Assembly: GCA_019279435.1 (NCBI GenBank)
Contig: JAAALK010000286.1
Location: 37,509,712-37,573,711, forward strand
Source of the DNA: Zizania palustris
Lineage: Eukaryota > Streptophyta > Magnoliopsida > Poales > Poaceae
Direction of reading: 5' to 3'
DNA length: 64,000 nt
In this document: positions 10,316-19,900 of the stretch, piece by piece
Numbering within the stretch: the stretch's first letter is position 1
Layout of the letters: each line of letters opens with the position of its first letter
Translations under genes and position numbers: made by a program
Notes under the pieces: generated by a model
The model's input: only the letters and a program-made list of their open reading frames with translations
Told to the model about the DNA's origin: nothing
Database searches by the model: none

Positions 10316-13300
10316 TGTGAAACCATGGGTGGTTTCTGTCTGTATGATGGGTGATTGACAAGGATGAGCGATTGAGCGATTAGTTGAGTGTTGGGTTGTG
10401 TGCATCGAAGGGTTCGATGTACGAATGAGGTTTGTGTGTCGAGGGTTTCGATGGTGCGTCGCGTTCTTGTTTTGGCTTGTCTTGGATGTGAAGGGTCGAG
10501 ATGCTGACCAACTATCAACAGCGAGTGATCGAGGGTCAAGCGGGGAGCTCGATGCCGGAGGGTCAGGGAGGCCGGGTGAAGTTGGAGAAGATCTCAAGAG
10601 TGCACGAAAAGATCGAGCAAGACTTGTACGGACGGATGGATGCAACGGCGTGACGACTGAGGTTGCGAAAGGGAAGCCAGGACAAGTAATCAGGCGGCTC
10701 GAGGGGTCAAGAGCTGAAAAGGCTTGCTGGCGCTCGGAGTCGCAAAGTGGTGTCATGAGTCGAAGAGTTGAGAGGCTTTGTCGGTTTTTGCTGAAAACCG
10801 TCACATCTCTAAATTTGCTAATTTCAATAATTAGGAGTCTTTTTGTTTTGAGTATTTTAGAGTAATGTGTGAACTTTTAATATTTTTCAGGATATCCCAA
10901 TTCTAGAAATATATTAAAAGTGTTGAGTCATTGTGTAATAAATTAGATTTAATTTTAGTAAGAGTCTAGAGTAAATGTACTCCTTTAGTATATTTTTCAG
11001 GATTTCTTAAATTCTGAAAATATATTACAATGAATAGGACCTTGATGTAAAATAGAGGTTCTAGAGGGTTCTTTTCATAATTTTCACTCCATGGCTGGCC
11101 TATAAATAGAGGTCCATAGCCATGGGCTAGGGGCTCTCTTTTTGGCTGAACAACATAGCTACTTATCAATTTGTTGCCTTATTTTCCTTTTCCTGTGCAT
11201 CAAGTGTTCTTCTTGTTCACCATCCGAAACAGCACAGTGCAGTCCATGAATCAGTAAGTCTCCAAGCGCAGAAATAAATTTGGTCTAGATTGATTTTTGT
11301 GAAGTCTTTTCTTGTGATTTCACTGCAGAACATGAGGTTGAAGTTTATACAAATTTTGTTGTGGATGGTTTGAATGTTCCATTTTTGAAAGTTGCAACTG
11401 GTTTCTGAAAATTCTTCTTGATTCTTTTGCTGATGAAAAGAGACGTCTCAGTTCTGGAAAAGAACTCTGCCTCAAAAATTCTCAGATTATAATATGGCAT
11501 AGTTCTTGCAGAACTTTGTGATCTGTTCATGGGTTTTTGTTCTAAGTCTCTTCTGATTTGTTCTAAGAATTTTCTGTTGTTCTGTGTATTCTTGATCTCT
11601 CTTCCTGGATTAAACATTGGTTTGACACAAATATGCTACATGATTATACTACCCTATAATATGCTAAATCACTTTAGTAAGGTTGTTGTATTTAGGATGG
11701 AATTGGTTTGCTGATTGGATGTTTGACAAAATGCCTCTACTACTGTTCATCATATGATGCAGATTTTTTTTTGCTCTTTGATTGATTTGAATTAGGAACT
11801 TCAGATCTATTACAAGTTTTTCTTCACATTGATACCTAGATCAGATTACTTTCTAAAAAAGTCATCTCCAAGGTTTGTATAAATCTGATCAAGAGCTTCT
11901 CTGAAATCAAGTGATTGATCTGAGCTAGTTTCTCTGTTTATCTAGTTTTTGCAGAGATTTGTGATCTGTTGAACACCTTTTAACTGAAAGAGAACATAGT
12001 GATTTTGGATTCAAATTCAACTGAAGTTGCATTGTATCAATTCTGTTTTCATACCATTTCAAGTCTATTGTGTCACACATATTCTGAAATTGAAAACTGA
12101 ACTGTTTGTGTGTGTTTTAGAATTAAGTTTCTAGTTTATACACAGTAGTTACTGATTCAGAACAGCTCCTCATGATCTGAACTTAAGTAGTATTGAAACA
12201 TCTCAAACTGAATCTGTTTTGAGAAAAGGTATAACTATTCATTATCCAGTTTGTGTCAAGATTTCAATTTGTTTTATTCAGAATTGACAGCAGTACAGTT
12301 GTGTTTTTGAATTTGTTGTTCCCTGAAGTTTGAATCATAAACTTACAGAAGTACAGTATTTTCAACTGAATTTTGATTTAGCTCCTTTGTATCTGCTGAC
12401 AAATATTCAGCTTGATCAGATTGTCATTTGAACATTTTTTAATTTGCAACAGCTAAGTTTTGAATTTGAAACTACTCAACTCTGAATTTTGAACCAGTTT
12501 CTGAGTATTTACTGTTCTGCATCAAGAGTATTCAGCAGGGTTGGGTATTCAACTGAAATCTATTTTGTGATCTATTGTGAATTTAAAATCTGTTTTTAGG
12601 TTTAAATCCAATTGATTCAGTTCAGTTCTATCCACTGAAAGTACTATTCTGTTTCTGTTCAAATAACCTCTTAATTTACTGTTCTGTTTCATAAATTCAC
12701 CTTCGGTTTCAGGGTATAGTTTAAAGATTGGTACTGTTTTGTATCATGCAAATCTGAACTAATATAAGATTGAAATCTGAGTTCTGAACTAATTTTAATC
12801 TGAGTTGTATTATTCATTGTCCATGATTATTCAGAAGTGTTGTGATTTCAAACTGAATTCCAAATATAGTTAACTGACTTGAATTGACTATTTGAATTGA
12901 AAGATAATCTGAAGTACTGAAATCTGGTGTTCTAAAATTTCTGTTTTAACTTCTGTACTGTACTATGAGGCTCTGAAATTTCTGGTTGTTGTCTGATTAA
13001 GTGGTGTACAGTCTAAAATTCTATTTTCAGAAATATTTCACATCTAGTTATGCTAGCCTTTCTCATTTACATCTTGTCTAATTCTGGATCTAAAGGCAAA
13101 ATCAAGTAAGTTCAGATTGTTTGTTTCAGAAAATTGAGTTGAGATTCTTTCACAAAAATCTAATCAAAACTCAATCTGAATTCAGAATTGAACTTCTCTT
13201 CAGTTTCCAGATTTGCAATAGTAATCTGCAATATAGTTTCACAATTGAATTAAATTAAGTGTGACTTTTTCTGATTCCTGAAGTGTTTGAAACTGTTTTG

Positions 13301-13706
13301 TTCATAATCCTTCTGTAATCACTGTTCATCTTCAGAATTCTTTATCAGGGACAGCTTAGGTGTTGAGCTCTTTTGTGTTTGTGCTAAAAATCTGTTTTGT
13401 GGCTGAGCATACTTGGTGTTAATTGCTTATTCTGTGTTAGTTCTCTAATAGCAAGTATGTCTCACAGTCCATGACCTTGATTAATTAGAGCTAAAATTGG
13501 TAATTCATTTGTTTCAAGAAAGTCTCAAAGCAGCAAATCAAGTTGAAAAGGAGTTGTCTAATTGTCTGGACTGTTTTGTTCTAGTTGGCTTAAAGATTGA
13601 ATCTGAAATTTTCGAGGTGCGTTGGGTGATTTGAAAAGGTCATCTGATTCACGAGAATTATTCGAGGCGCCTATTCACGCCCCCTCTAGTCGCCATTCCG
13701 ATCCCA
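10316..13706 (+). mobile_element. 3' LTR of element F (about 3.4 kb)
   Basis: It begins TGTGAAACC directly after the polypurine tract and ends CGATCCCA at 13706. The end has the SIRE-type signature CGCCTATTCACGCCCCCTCT (13668-13687). A TATA box (TATAAATAG) is at 11101-11108 in a normal U3/R position. The 2.4 kb after it (about 11250-13600) is T-rich and intron-like, dense in CTGAA and TTCAG words. A GTAAGT donor-like site lies at 11253. I find no coding region. The length is unusual for a copia LTR, so an old insertion within it cannot be excluded by eye. The matching 5' LTR is outside the window. Confidence 0.65.
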
Positions 13707-13711
13707 TAGTA

Positions 13712-13972
13712 GTTGATTGTGTGTGTCTTCTAAACCTAGCTAATTATATATATATATTTATAGTCTAGAGACTTGCCGTCCAAGTATTCCACGTTGTAAC
13801 CGATTCTGGACCATCTTCATCTTCTCTCACTTTTATCAGCTCCTTCATATCCAACCATATTATAACGATATGGACAGGCTTCTTTGACCACCTTTGACCA
13901 GATTCCTATGACTTCTGCTTACCATGCGGCATCCTTGGTGGGACTGGGCTTTACCAAATCTTGGTGTCAACA
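13712..13972 (-). mobile_element. J-type gypsy LTR fragment, minus orientation
   Basis: The reverse complement of this stretch matches the start of the LTR at 16030 onward: TGTTGACA start, a block with CCAGAATC near a TATA region, and TATATATATA/TATAGTCTAGAGACTTGCCG matched by the CTCTAGACTATAAGTATATA region at 16223-16243. The outer end is TGTCAACA at 13972. It is cut at the left by the end of F's LTR. It is either a remnant of a second J-type copy or a rearranged LTR. Confidence 0.6.
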
Positions 13973-14104
13973 CCACCCTACATGCGCTCCAGGAGGGGAA
14001 GTCTCCGAGAGCGATCGAATCGACCATGGAGAGGAGTTGATTGAACTCCAGAGAACTAGTTACTTCAACACGGACTTGGATCTGGCCGATGAAGAAAAGA
14101 TTGA
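13973..14104. other. Internal sequence of element J, no gene recognised
   Basis: This short stretch lies between the inverted J-type LTR fragment and the antisense pseudogene. A weak plus-strand reading frame crosses it (13884-14108), without a recognisable domain. Confidence 0.35.
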
Positions 14105-15442
14105 TTAGCAGTTAGCCAAAACCAAGCTGCCGAGCGCAAACCGTGAGATGGTAGAATTTGTAAGATGGCATGCATGCAGGACCAATTGTAAAGTTGATCG
14201 GAAGGAGACGGGGAGAAATGTTAGCAAGAAAGATAGCCTCGATCTCTGGATCGACCAATACATCGGCCAGTGAGAGCTGATGTGGATACTCATAATCCGC
14301 CAAAGATTCATAGACATACCAGACTATGCAGTCACTAACAAAATCGCAATAGAATTCCTTGAACCAACAGGCTAAGATGTTAGCAGTCATTTTTGCTTCT
14401 AGCCGACAGGTAGATGCCTCACCCAAGGATAAGAATCGATGAGTGGCCGGTGGGGCAGATTCACAATAATCAGAAGGGAAACGAAGGAGGTCGAAAGAAG
14501 GGCCAGAAGAGATTTTGGCTATGTATACATTAAGACAGAGCTAGAGGAACCACCAGGTACCACCAAGATGGCCTACCACATCACTAGACTATAATCAGGC
14601 CAATACTTGGTGGAGAAGATGATAAATAGAGCCAAGGAGGTATCGGCCAAGGGGGATTTTGACATTGGAGGCTAGTTGCTCTGCCGGGAATTGGTGATGG
14701 CAAGTAGGCACAAGGGTGGACCCATAGAAAAGAAACCTCCCAAGTTAAGGGTTAAGGAAGGTGATGTGTTCACGCTGACTGACAGAGCCAGTCTGTTTGT
14801 TATGGGCCACAATATACTTCGCCCAACCACCACTAGATTTGACGTCAAGGCAGTGAGAAGGTTTGGAGAAGAAGAGTAAAGGATCAGCTTTGGCAGTAAT
14901 ATCAACAGAGGTCAAGACGACAATATCAAGGAGATTGGGACTCATTGGCCCATGACCGAAAAGGATTGCGTTTAACGCATCAGACCAAAAGTAACAGCAA
15001 GCGGCTAGCATCGGCTCATTTTTATAAGGAGAAGCAAGGGAAAGGCTGATGCAGTGCGCTATACTGGTTTTCTCCCAAGAATTGTGTTCTGACGCAACAA
15101 CCCGAAGGTACTAGTCACACCAGTTAGGGAGCGGAGAAGGAAAATCCCTAAAGCTTTGGGTCCAGTTAGTAAGAAGCATTTTTGAATTTTTAATAGGGAT
15201 TCTTTGTATTTGGTTGGCAATGGGGATGAGGATTTGGTTCTTTAGGTTCTACAGAGAAAAAGAGAGGAAAGAAAAGGAAAAGAAGTAAGAAAATGGAAAT
15301 CGAAAAAACAAGAACGTCGAAGAACAACAAAGGAAAAAGGGGAAAGTTAAAAAACTTACCTCGCGGATGGAGGTGTTGGACGCCATCATAATGTTGGAGT
15401 CTAGACCAGCAAAAGAGACGAAGAAAACGAGATGCGACCATC
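14105..15442 (-). pseudogene. Antisense gene of element J: plant-mobile-domain-like protein, decayed
   Basis: This minus-strand gene lies between the degenerate body of gypsy element J and its 3' LTR. The likely start ATG is at 15440-15442. A strong donor (GTAAGT) follows at 15359 and an acceptor with a long pyrimidine tract ends at 15249, giving a 111-bp intron. Downstream segments look like the plant mobile domain (aminotransferase-like) family: NWTQSFRDFPSPLPNW at about 15130-15180, FWSDALNAILFGHGPMSP at about 14935-14990, and a final NFTIGPACMPSYKFYH then ARQLGFG segment near 14115-14190. Stops and frame changes occur between segments (for example near 15120), so it is broken. Family assignment rests on motif resemblance only. 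Confidence 0.5.
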
Positions 15443-15545
15443 AGAGGTAGTATGGGAGACACCGGCGATGAGCTCGAGGACTAAGAAGGGTGGAGAGTAT
15501 TATGCGTATGCAGAAAGCATAGAAGAAGAAAGGAGGAGCCAGCAA

Positions 15546-15554
15546 ATACTTATA
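15546..15554 (-). promoter_or_regulatory. TATA box of the element J antisense gene
   Basis: TATAAGTAT on the minus strand, in a CTCCCTC context, lies 104 nt upstream of the antisense ATG at 15442. It is well outside the 3' LTR (from 16030), so the antisense gene appears to have its own promoter. Confidence 0.5.
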
Positions 15555-15559
15555 GAGGG

Positions 15560-16029
15560 AGGGCAACGCCTTGGCAATCGGGTCAATCCGGTTCCGGCGG
15601 ATTTGGTGGGATCATCAAGAATGTTCAGCAAAAGGTATAATCATGAGTACAATTTTCAAAACACCGAATTGTTAATAGGTCCGAGATTAGAGGAGCAAAA
15701 TCTTCGGTGATTCTGTTTAAAGGTAACATTACTAGATTATGCGAAATAAAGCCTGGTCCGATGCTGCCACAAAAAGTGTAGATGCGTCAGACCAGGCGAC
15801 ATCCATCGTAGTCGTTCATGGCCGAAGAAGAAAAACATGAAGAAGGTGAAAAGGTTGATGAATATACTTAAAAGACATACTACAGATGCAAAAGGGGCCA
15901 AAAGGTGAAAGGTTTTTGCTACTAGTGGAGAATTTGAAGATACTTTTGAAAAGACGTGGTGCAGAGGGCTTTAATGAGTAATAATTTCGAAGCAATAGTT
16001 ACCCTTATGCTCTGAAACTGGGGGGCATG
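15560..16029 (+). mobile_element. Element J 3' non-coding region with polypurine tract
   Basis: This lies between the antisense promoter and the 3' LTR of J. No ORF of note is present. ACTGGGGGGCATG at 16016-16029, directly before the LTR start, is the probable polypurine tract and sets J's orientation as plus. Confidence 0.55.
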
Positions 16030-17389
16030 TGTTGACAGCAAAAATTGGTCAGTCCTAGGCCTAGTAGCATGGTCAATGAAGGTCAAAGGAGTCCAGTCAA
16101 AGGATGGTTAAAAAAGCTCGTCCGTGTTGTTATACGTGGCCGGATATGAAGGAGCTAATAGAGATGAAGAAAACGGAGATAAATCCAGAATCAGTTATGA
16201 TATTATCGTAGTGGGCGGCAAGTCTCTAGACTATAAGTATATACCTATTATCTAGGTTAGATCAATCAATCTACAAACACAACAACAAACTACTTTCAGT
16301 GCATCACCACCGTTGGCTTCCAAGGTTTGATCTCGGCGGAACTTGGCACTCGGAGTTGGGCTGTATCGCTACAATCTCTGGCGAAGAGGTGAGTCCCACC
16401 ACCATGATGATCGTATCAGCTAGATTGGTGACTTCCGATGCTGCATCATTTCGATCTCTTGAAGCATTGGTTCAGTCAGTATGATCGCCAGTTTATCTCG
16501 GTGTATTTGCCAGGTCTAAGGCTACATTGTTATGATCTATTGGATTGATGTGAGTTGGGTATCATGGTTCAAGGATTCATCAGTTGAGACCAACATCTTG
16601 ATCTATTGTATTTGATTTATGTTGTATACTATTCATCTAAATAAAGCATGCCTGATGTGTTGAAGTACTATTAGTCATTCATGATTTAGCAATTATCTTG
16701 GTTAAGTTCGATCTTGCTATTATGGTGATATAATACTATGGACGCATTCTCTTGTATGTTAGATTTAGTTTCTATCGGAGTACAAGCCTATAGGTTATCC
16801 TTAATTCCATATTACATATCATCGACATTGGGGATTATTCATTGGCCCTTGTGTGCAACGCACTATTCGCACGTCCATCGACCCGATGGCATGTTATATA
16901 CATCGGCCGATGGCATAACTAATCCTGATGGTTTAGCTTTTGTTATCATCTCAGTAGTCGATAAGCACTAGTATTCGCGACTATTTCTTATCACCACGGT
17001 CATCAGCTCGATAGCCGATCGGCGTTGCTATTAATGCTTTCTCCTATACGTTAGCAGTTGCAGGGTCAAACTGATTGGCATGACCCTAACCTTATAAGAT
17101 TGTAGGACCTGCATTAGAGTTAAGCAGACCTCCCAGGACACACGTGTGACCAAAAATGACACTAACACAAGTTTATCACACACTAGTCTCATCATCAAGA
17201 TAGAGGTTTGGGTAAGAATCTTCAAGAACCTTGTCGTCGATGGTGTGTTGCATTCTGGCATCAGCTGCCTCCCAATCCTTGGTGCAGGCCAGCATCTTCA
17301 CCATCTCAGGCTTCAAACAATGTCATTGTTCTTCAATGACCTTTCTAGTTAATCTAAATGTAGATTTTGAAGATATAGTAGAAACATGT
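16030..17389 (+). mobile_element. 3' LTR of element J and unresolved flank
   Basis: The LTR starts TGTTGACAGC at 16030. A TATA-like TATAAGTATATA is at 16232-16243, followed by a leader with a GAG/GTGAGT splice-donor-like site at about 16388. The right end of the LTR cannot be placed, because the only partner copy (13712-13972) covers just U3. From about 16700 to 17389 I see only short unassigned ORFs on both strands and no domain. The stretch is limited at 17390 by a G-type LTR start. Confidence 0.45.
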
Positions 17390-17879
17390 TGTTGATAGTA
17401 GAAAATGGCATTAATGGTTGAAATTGTCAAAATATCAATTTTGGTAATTTTGGGTCAAAAATATGCAACTCCTAGTATAGGCCAAAGCCCTAAAGTACCG
17501 GAGGCCCACCTACATGGGGCCTCGGGGGCCTTTTAGCAGCCTGCTTCGGAGGCTGGCTTCGGCCCGGAAGCCCTTCGGTGGGTCTGCCGAAGGCCCACTT
17601 TGGGTAGGCTTCGGATAGGAGTCTGATATAGATTCAGGTTTGTTTTTATCTCTAATCTTGATTAGGCCGAATATTATCATATTAGAGTTAGAGATAAGAA
17701 CACCAGCCCCTATAAATACAGGGGTGAGGCCGGTTCATAGGACCCAACAACACAAATCAACTCTTCAAACCCTAGTTTGAACCGTACCTTTACTTTTCTT
17801 TACTTTCCGCATTAGATTAGTATACCTTTGTGGGTTTGCGCTGGAAGCCCACCGTGGGCCATGCCGTAATAGTGGTAAG
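17390..17879 (+). mobile_element. G-type gypsy LTR fragment (U3/R), cut by element A
   Basis: It starts TGTTGATAGTAGAAAATGG and matches the start of the LTR at 56699 (ATGGCATTAATGG, then a shared TTTTGGTAATTT). The TATA box (TATAAATA) is at 17711-17718. Both copies share a leader with GGTTTGCGCT followed by a GGTAAGT splice-donor-like site. Tat element A begins at 17880, just after GTGGTAAG, so the 3' end of this LTR is missing here. Confidence 0.65.
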
Positions 17880-18373
17880 TGTTGGGGGAAAATACTTCAT
17901 CCTCAGGATCCTCAAGATTCCAAGACAAAGTCAAATCATAGTCTCAAAGTCTAAGACTTGTCTCTAGATCGAAAGGTTTAAAGTCGGAGGGTTCGTCTAG
18001 ACTCCGGTCCGAAGAGATCCTCTGAAGGCTTCCCCTCCGAAGTGGAAAACAGCTAGAAGGATGAGACATCTACTTTATCTGCATCCTTCGAACATACTTT
18101 ACCATATTAACCCTATTCGGGATACCGAAATAGTTTCCACTATGTCGGTTGTAATTGATGGGTAAAAAGGTCTTTTCCTTAGAGTTTTTACCTATAAATA
18201 CCCCCTTATCACCCTGTAATAGGCATCGAATATTCAGATATTCAATACACAACTTCGAACTACTTCAAGCTATTATCCTATTCAGAGGCTTGAGATAGTC
18301 CGCTTTTACAAACACTTCGTTTATTAGTTCTTAACCTTGAAGAAACCTGTTAGTGTAATCTTTTACACCAATA
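17880..18373 (+). mobile_element. 5' LTR of Tat-type gypsy element A
   Basis: It starts TGTTGGGGGAAAATA and ends ACACCAATA, where the family end is CGCCAACA. Length is 494 bp against 495 in B and C. The TATA box (TATAAATA) is at 18193-18200. The primer site follows after two bases. The terminal CA has decayed to TA, in line with the many other changes in A. Confidence 0.9.
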
Positions 18374-18375
18374 GT

Positions 18376-18392
18376 TGGCGCCGTCCGTGGGG
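18376..18392 (+). other. Primer binding site of element A
   Basis: TGGCGCCGTCCGTGGGG, identical to that of B at 28104. The first nine bases complement the 3' end of a plant tRNA-Asp from memory; the tRNA identity is an inference. Confidence 0.75.
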
Positions 18393-18578
18393 AACCTAGT
18401 TCTAAAAGATAGTTCTCTACCCCTGCCTGTATTTCGAAGAGCATTTGCGGAGGGAGTTTCGGAGTCTCAAGATTCCGCGCACCCTTCGGCAAGGGGCTTC
18501 AAAATACAATTTGAATGCCTTTCCTCGCCTTCTCAATCGTCTGAAGCCTCTAGTTTTCGGACCTTAGCTTCATAAGTC

Positions 18579-19900
18579 ATGCCTCCCAAGTGGAGTCTAG
18601 CCACCGATCCTCCCTGAAGGTCCCCTCGGACCCACAGTGCAGGACCTTCAGTTGTTCTCCAAACTCCCAAAGTAGTCATTAGACCTCGAGCAGCTAGAGT
18701 CCCTTGGGTATCTCCGTCTATACTTCGAACTGATTATGTTAGTTCTCAAGACCCTGTCGACCCCTCCGGAGGAAGCGAAGACCTTCCTAAGGATGTGGCT
18801 GCTCAGGTAGCGCAACTTCAAGCAGAAGTAGCAAGATGGAGGCTGGAGGCTGTGAACAGGCTTCACCCTCAAGCCATCCCTCCTGCTTTGGAAGTGCATC
18901 TAGATGGTGACCCTGATGATTATATCGAAGCCCCCCAAATCCAAGAGGGTGCCTATAATGCCTCCTTTGACAACAAATCCCCGCTGCATCTAGACTTGCA
19001 GAAGGTGCGCTTCAATCCTAGGTTCAGAGCCTCGAAGATGCACAAGTACTCCGGAGGGTCTGATCCCAGAGAATTCTCTCGTTCTTACACCCTTGCAATA
19101 GAAGCCAGTGGAGGGGTCCGGAATACAATGGCAAAATGTTTCCCCTCGCGTTGGAAGGTGTGGCCCTTCGTTGGTTCGGGTCTCTAAAGCCAGGATCGAT
19201 TAAGTCATGGGAGCAATTAAAAAGGAAATTCGTGAGTAATTTCCAGGGGACGCTCGTAGCCCCAATGTCTATTGGACGCCTTTTTCAAGTGAAGCAGCAG
19301 GCAGGAGAAACCCTTCGGGAATACTTCACGCGCTTCACCCACACCATGTCTCAAATAAAAGGATTGTCTACATCTTCTGTGGTGGATGCGGCGCGCGAAT
19401 GGGTTTTGAATCCCGACCTCCTCAACAAACTTCACCAGAAGCCAGTGTCTTAAATAGCACAACTAATGGCATACTTCGAACAGTATGCCAAGGCAGAAGA
19501 AGGCTGCCTCCAAAGAATTGTGGTGCCCATGCCAGCCCTCCCTCGAGAAGTCAAGCTGGAGCCAGAAGCTCCGATTCCTCTGCAAGTCCCCTTCGATAAT
19601 CACCCTAATGATCATAGAAGGGGAAAGAGACACTTCCTCTCCGAAGTGATGAATATTGCCTCCCCCGCTCTGAAGATGCCTTTCAACTTTCAGCAGGCTC
19701 AAGGTAATAAGGCTAGTACTTCGTAGCCACAAGAAAAACTGGCTAGCCGGGGCCAAGCTCTTTTTTGTTGTGTGCATGATGAAAACAGAAGCCATGCCAC
19801 AAAAGACTGTAAATCTATACTGGCTCTCCGGGGCGAGTACCTCGAGAAAAGTTTAGGGCGAGGCACTATAGATCGAGCTCCTCCAGCAACACGACCAGAA
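18579..19900 (+). pseudogene. Gag of element A, decayed
   Basis: This is the capsid precursor of a Tat-lineage Ty3/gypsy element. The start ATG at 18579 aligns with those of B (28163) and C (45581), all reading MPP. The retrotransposon gag core follows: VAQLQAEVARWRLEAVNRL at about 18801, a KMHKYSGGSDPREFSRSY segment, and GRLFQVKQQAGETLREYF at about 19270-19330. After it comes a cysteine/histidine segment, FCCVHDENRSHATKDCK, at about 19767. The reading is broken by frameshifts near 19140 and 19725 and by a stop near 19451. It continues into the protease region without a clear boundary. Confidence 0.85.

Noticed and set aside
13745..13760. TATATATATATA microsatellite as a promoter
   Set aside because: A short AT repeat within the minus-oriented J-type LTR fragment; the true TATA region of that family is next to it.
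18375..18575. Small plus-strand ORF upstream of A's gag
   Set aside because: It begins in the primer site by an alternative start codon; the frame is not kept in C.
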